A stretch of 8,556 nucleotides of DNA from DATESZ01 sp035283845 (GTDB taxonomy: Bacteria > Desulfobacterota > Syntrophia > Syntrophales > JACQWR01). A program made the position numbers and the translations under genes. Positions 6,390 through 8,556 of this stretch are shown here, piece by piece; position 1 is the first letter of the stretch, and each line of letters opens with the position of its first letter. Below the pieces are notes generated by a model. That model did no database searches. It saw only the letters and a program-made list of their open reading frames with translations, and was not told where the DNA came from. The stretch spans positions 1 to 8,556 of the forward strand of contig DATESZ010000129.1 of the NCBI GenBank assembly GCA_035283845.1. Direction: 5' to 3'.

Positions 6390-8030
6390 TTAATAAGGGC
6401 GCCCCTTCTCCTCCCAGGGTTTTTGTAAGCCAAGGTCTTCGGCGATAATCTTGTAGCAGTTGTAGCCCTGCCAGCCCGAGCCTGCCAGGGACGGACACCA
6501 GGCCGCCGATGTTGCATAAAGCTGAGAGATACCCGGCACCTTATGGCGAGCCAGATCGGGAGTGGGGCGAAATCGCCCTAACTGCCCGGGAGAGTTATCC
6601 ACATTGGAACCCATGTTCCCTTTGGGGTACATATTCTTGAGATTGGCGGCATCATAGGGGGTCAAGGGAAAATAGCCGATCACATTGTCCCAGGTCATAT
6701 TGGGGGCGAACTTGCGCCACTCTTTCAGTTCCTCTTCGGCTTGCACCTTTTTGAATTCCAGCCACTCCCGCTCGGTTAAACAGGTGGCAGGAATGCAGGG
6801 GGTCTCGGTCTTGATCAAATGCTTTCCTTCCGGAGCCCAGGTGGGATCGAAGATGGAATGAGGACAGATTACCATCGTAGTAACCCCGGGACGGGGATAC
6901 TTACCCAGCTTGAACCAGGCATGTTCCTTGGCCAGACGTTCCTCGTCCCGATTGCTAAGTACCAACCACCCACACTCGCCTATGTCCGGATTAAAAGACT
7001 TGGCCAAATAATCGGGGGGCTCATGCAGTGCATAGTCGTACCAGGTAATAGTGGTATGGGTGTCTTCCAGGTTTTTTACCCTGCGGGCCACCCGGGGAGA
7101 AACCTTATCCTCTCCCAGCAGTTTAAGACATAACTGCTGCGGGTCCACGCCGCTTAATACCAGCTTGCGGGCTTTGATCTCAGTTCCGTTTTCCAAGCGG
7201 ATACCGGTGGCCTTGCCGCCTTCCACCAGGATTTTATCTACCGGGCACTTGGTAAACACCTTTCCCCCCTGTTCCAGATAGCATTTAACCAAGGCGTGGG
7301 CGATGGAATGGGTGCCTCCTATAAAAAAACCGCATTGCGTATAAATAAAGCTTCCCAGCAGAGTTTGAAGACCCATTCCATAATCATCCGGGGAATGGAG
7401 GTGCCAGGAATGCAGCGCCCGGTAGAGGACAATGCGAATCTCCTTGCTTTCAAATACATCCTTAAATACCTGGGAGGGAGACATTTCCGCCCACTGGGGC
7501 TCCAGCCCGCACTCGGGATTTTGCATCAGTTCTTCCAGAGGATCAGGGACTCCCGGAAGGGGAGCAGGAGTATGGAGCCATTTTATGAAAGCAGGTTCCA
7601 GATACTTTTTCCATTTTGCCCACAAATTAAGCCAGGTTTCAGCATCTTTCTCAGAAAAGCGGGCAATCTCTCGGGCGGTTTTTTCCTGGGTAGGATCAAA
7701 TTCTTCATGGTAAATAAGCAGACAGGCCTGATCTTCTTCAAACACCCCGCCCGCACCGCTTTTAGGGTGGACATACTTAGCGCCCCGGTCTTTAAACTGG
7801 GGAAAATCATCAAATACGGTAGGATAATAAGAATCGCCATGGATGGTAGAATGGGTACTGGCAATAAAGCCGGGGGCCGGCCCTTCTTCCGAGGAAATGC
7901 CTCCCCCGATTTCGTGTCGATCCTCGAAAATGGCCACTTCCATCCCACCGTACTTGGCTAAATAAAGGGCGGTAACCAGAGACTTGTTGCCTCCCCCTAC
8001 TACTACTACATCATAAGTTGCGTCTGCCAT
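6390..8030 (-). CDS. FAD-dependent oxidoreductase, phytoene desaturase-like (COG1233 type)
   Basis: 546 residues, a usual length for phytoene-dehydrogenase-like flavoproteins. The N-terminal dinucleotide fold reads VVVVGGGNKSLVTALYLAKYG, with GGGNKS at 12-17 where GGGHNG is common, and Glu36 (IFED) placed for the FAD ribose. GGGISSEE (42-49) follows as the second FAD-contact loop. GGTHSIAHALVK (238-249) and KVFTKCPVDKILVEGGKATGIRL match the mid-domain that completes the FAD site in this family. The C-terminus SLAGSGWQGYNCYKIIAEDLG is the usual closing motif. No membrane segment is apparent. AAGGAG (8042-8037) lies 6 nt before ATG 8030. It stands between the broken molybdenum-hydroxylase locus and the acyl-CoA operon; no carotenoid genes are near, so a carotenoid role is unlikely. 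The substrate is unknown; dehydrogenation or saturation of an alicyclic intermediate is a guess. Confidence 0.88.
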   Translation of the reverse strand: MADATYDVVVVGGGNKSLVTALYLAKYGGMEVAIFEDRHEIGGGISSEEGPAPGFIASTHSTIHGDSYYPTVFDDFPQFKDRGAKYVHPKSGAGGVFEEDQACLLIYHEEFDPTQEKTAREIARFSEKDAETWLNLWAKWKKYLEPAFIKWLHTPAPLPGVPDPLEELMQNPECGLEPQWAEMSPSQVFKDVFESKEIRIVLYRALHSWHLHSPDDYGMGLQTLLGSFIYTQCGFFIGGTHSIAHALVKCYLEQGGKVFTKCPVDKILVEGGKATGIRLENGTEIKARKLVLSGVDPQQLCLKLLGEDKVSPRVARRVKNLEDTHTTITWYDYALHEPPDYLAKSFNPDIGECGWLVLSNRDEERLAKEHAWFKLGKYPRPGVTTMVICPHSIFDPTWAPEGKHLIKTETPCIPATCLTEREWLEFKKVQAEEELKEWRKFAPNMTWDNVIGYFPLTPYDAANLKNMYPKGNMGSNVDNSPGQLGRFRPTPDLARHKVPGISQLYATSAAWCPSLAGSGWQGYNCYKIIAEDLGLQKPWEEKGRPY

Positions 8031-8067
8031 ATCTATCTCCTTCTTTAGAAAATTAATTCCCTCTTGC

Positions 8068-8172
8068 TTAAATCACCTCATCAGGCCCCAGGGTATTTGC
8101 CCCTTCCCCTTTCTGGCTGTATAACTCCTCAATAGCTACCAGTCTCTCCTTGCCGGAACCTGCTACCTTTAC
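8068..8172 (-). pseudogene. Internal fragment of a molybdenum-hydroxylase FAD-binding subunit (CoxM/HcrB type)
   Basis: In one minus frame 34 codons end at TAA 8070-8068. They carry KVAGSGKERLVAIEELYS and then ANTLGPDEVI. In FAD subunits of this family an internal segment reads like GxxGERxVPLEEFYxG followed by LKPDEIL, so this looks like that piece, from about the middle of the protein. No start codon or ribosome site precedes it, the FAD-binding N-terminus is absent, and the sequence stops where TEI-type residues would normally follow. Family assignment is by motif memory over a short stretch, hence moderate confidence. Confidence 0.6.
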
Positions 8173-8210
8173 TTTCTTTCTCTTCTTCCAATCCCCGAAG
8201 CATCCGCATT

Positions 8211-8357
8211 CTATTTACCATCGGAAGCAGCCAAAGTGGCCTCAACAATCTTCACATAACCGGTACACCGGCATAAGTTTCCAGAGATTGCCTTTTTCAC
8301 ATCCTCTTCTGTGGGCTTGGGATTTATGTCGAGTAAGGACTTGGCAGACTTACGGCC
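8211..8357 (-). pseudogene. C-terminal remnant of the [2Fe-2S] subunit of a molybdenum hydroxylase (CoxS/HcrC/XdhC type)
   Basis: 48 codons read SAKSLLDINPKPTEEDVKKA, then ISGNLCRCTGYVKIVEA, and end at TAG 8213-8211. GNLCRCTGY is the signature of the helical [2Fe-2S]-binding domain, its CRC pair providing two cluster ligands. Complete subunits are about 155-165 residues. The plant-ferredoxin-like N-terminal domain and the preceding CGFCTPG motif are missing, so the residual protein could not bind either cluster normally. No ATG or ribosome site is present. The fragment starts directly after the large-subunit stop and is in the same frame, as if a deletion of roughly 100 codons joined the two genes. 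Base-level assembly error is an alternative. Confidence 0.85.
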
Positions 8358-8556
8358 CTATTTCTTAGCCTCTAATGCCTTTAGGATCCTCTCCGGTGTA
8401 ACGGGAAACTCCTTTAACATAACCCCTGTCGCATTGTAGATGGCGCTGATAATGGCATGACCACTGCCGATGATTCCCATGCCCAGCTCTTTCGCGCCAA
8501 AGGGACCTTCATTGGGATCATTTGTTTTCTTTGTTGACTCCACAATAATAGGGATG
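8358..8556 (-). CDS. Molybdopterin-binding large subunit of a xanthine dehydrogenase/4-hydroxybenzoyl-CoA reductase-type enzyme, C-terminal 65 codons
   Basis: Only the 3' end is in the window; it is open to the edge and ends at TAG 8360-8358. DPNEGPFGAKELGMG followed by IISAIYNATG and FPVTPERILKAL is the C-terminal region of Mo-hydroxylase large subunits, where the motif is normally EGPFGAKGVGE. Such enzymes hydroxylate or reductively dehydroxylate aromatic or N-heterocyclic substrates using a Mo-cofactor, two [2Fe-2S] clusters and FAD. The usual catalytic Glu at the end of GAKGVGE is Met here. Because the genes for both electron-transfer partners are reduced to fragments just downstream, this gene may itself be decaying, or it may use partners encoded elsewhere. 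GTG at 8543 is not the real start; the reading frame continues upstream of it. Confidence 0.85.
   Translation of the reverse strand, partial: IPIIVESTKKTNDPNEGPFGAKELGMGIIGSGHAIISAIYNATGVMLKEFPVTPERILKALEAKK

Noticed and set aside
6254..6517. 87-codon minus-strand frame as a separate gene
   Set aside because: It begins inside the oxidoreductase gene and has no ribosome site; only its 3' part resembles a protein tail, so it is listed as a possible remnant instead.
7296..7961. 221-codon open frame on the plus strand
   Set aside because: Antisense to the FAD oxidoreductase, whose motifs are clear; the plus-strand translation shows no recognisable domain.
8211..8556. Amber read-through (for example pyrrolysine insertion) making a large-subunit/Fe-S fusion protein
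   Set aside because: No insertion element or tRNA evidence is visible, and the Fe-S portion lacks most of its domain; deletion is a simpler explanation.

Overview
All recognisable genes in this window lie on the minus strand, so it reads from base 8556 down to base 1. The gene set is CoA-thioester catabolism beside the remains of a molybdenum hydroxylase locus. This suggests an anaerobic bacterium that degrades aromatic, alicyclic or branched acids. A Desulfobacterota-type organism (Syntrophorhabdus- or Desulfobacterales-like) would fit, but no marker gene settles the taxonomy, and this is inferred from gene content only.

Region 1 (8556-8068) holds the 3' end of a xanthine dehydrogenase/4-hydroxybenzoyl-CoA reductase-type large subunit. 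A 48-codon tail of the matching [2Fe-2S] subunit follows directly in the same frame, and then a short internal piece of the FAD subunit. Most of both partner genes is missing, so this three-subunit enzyme looks broken here.

Region 2 (8030-6390) is an intact gene for a phytoene-desaturase-like FAD oxidoreductase. Its substrate cannot be read from the sequence.

Region 3 (6389-6141) is an intergenic stretch with an echo of the oxidoreductase C-terminus, a 47-bp palindrome and a sigma70-like promoter facing the next gene.

Region 4 (6140-1) is a tight six-gene unit. In order it encodes a BadH-like short-chain dehydrogenase; a CaiB/BaiF-fold protein with the residues of an alpha-methylacyl-CoA racemase; a 3-hydroxyacyl-CoA dehydrogenase; an enoyl-CoA hydratase with both catalytic glutamates; an HMG-CoA-synthase-like protein fused to a DUF35 zinc-ribbon/OB-fold domain; and a thiolase cut by the window edge. 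Together they could epimerise, hydrate, oxidise and thiolytically cleave a branched or ring-derived acyl-CoA. The last two genes resemble the thiolase/HMGCS/DUF35 assembly known from archaea and the DUF35-thiolase pair BbsAB of anaerobic toluene degradation. No acyl-CoA dehydrogenase, ligase or regulator is visible. No RNA gene, CRISPR array or insertion sequence was recognised.
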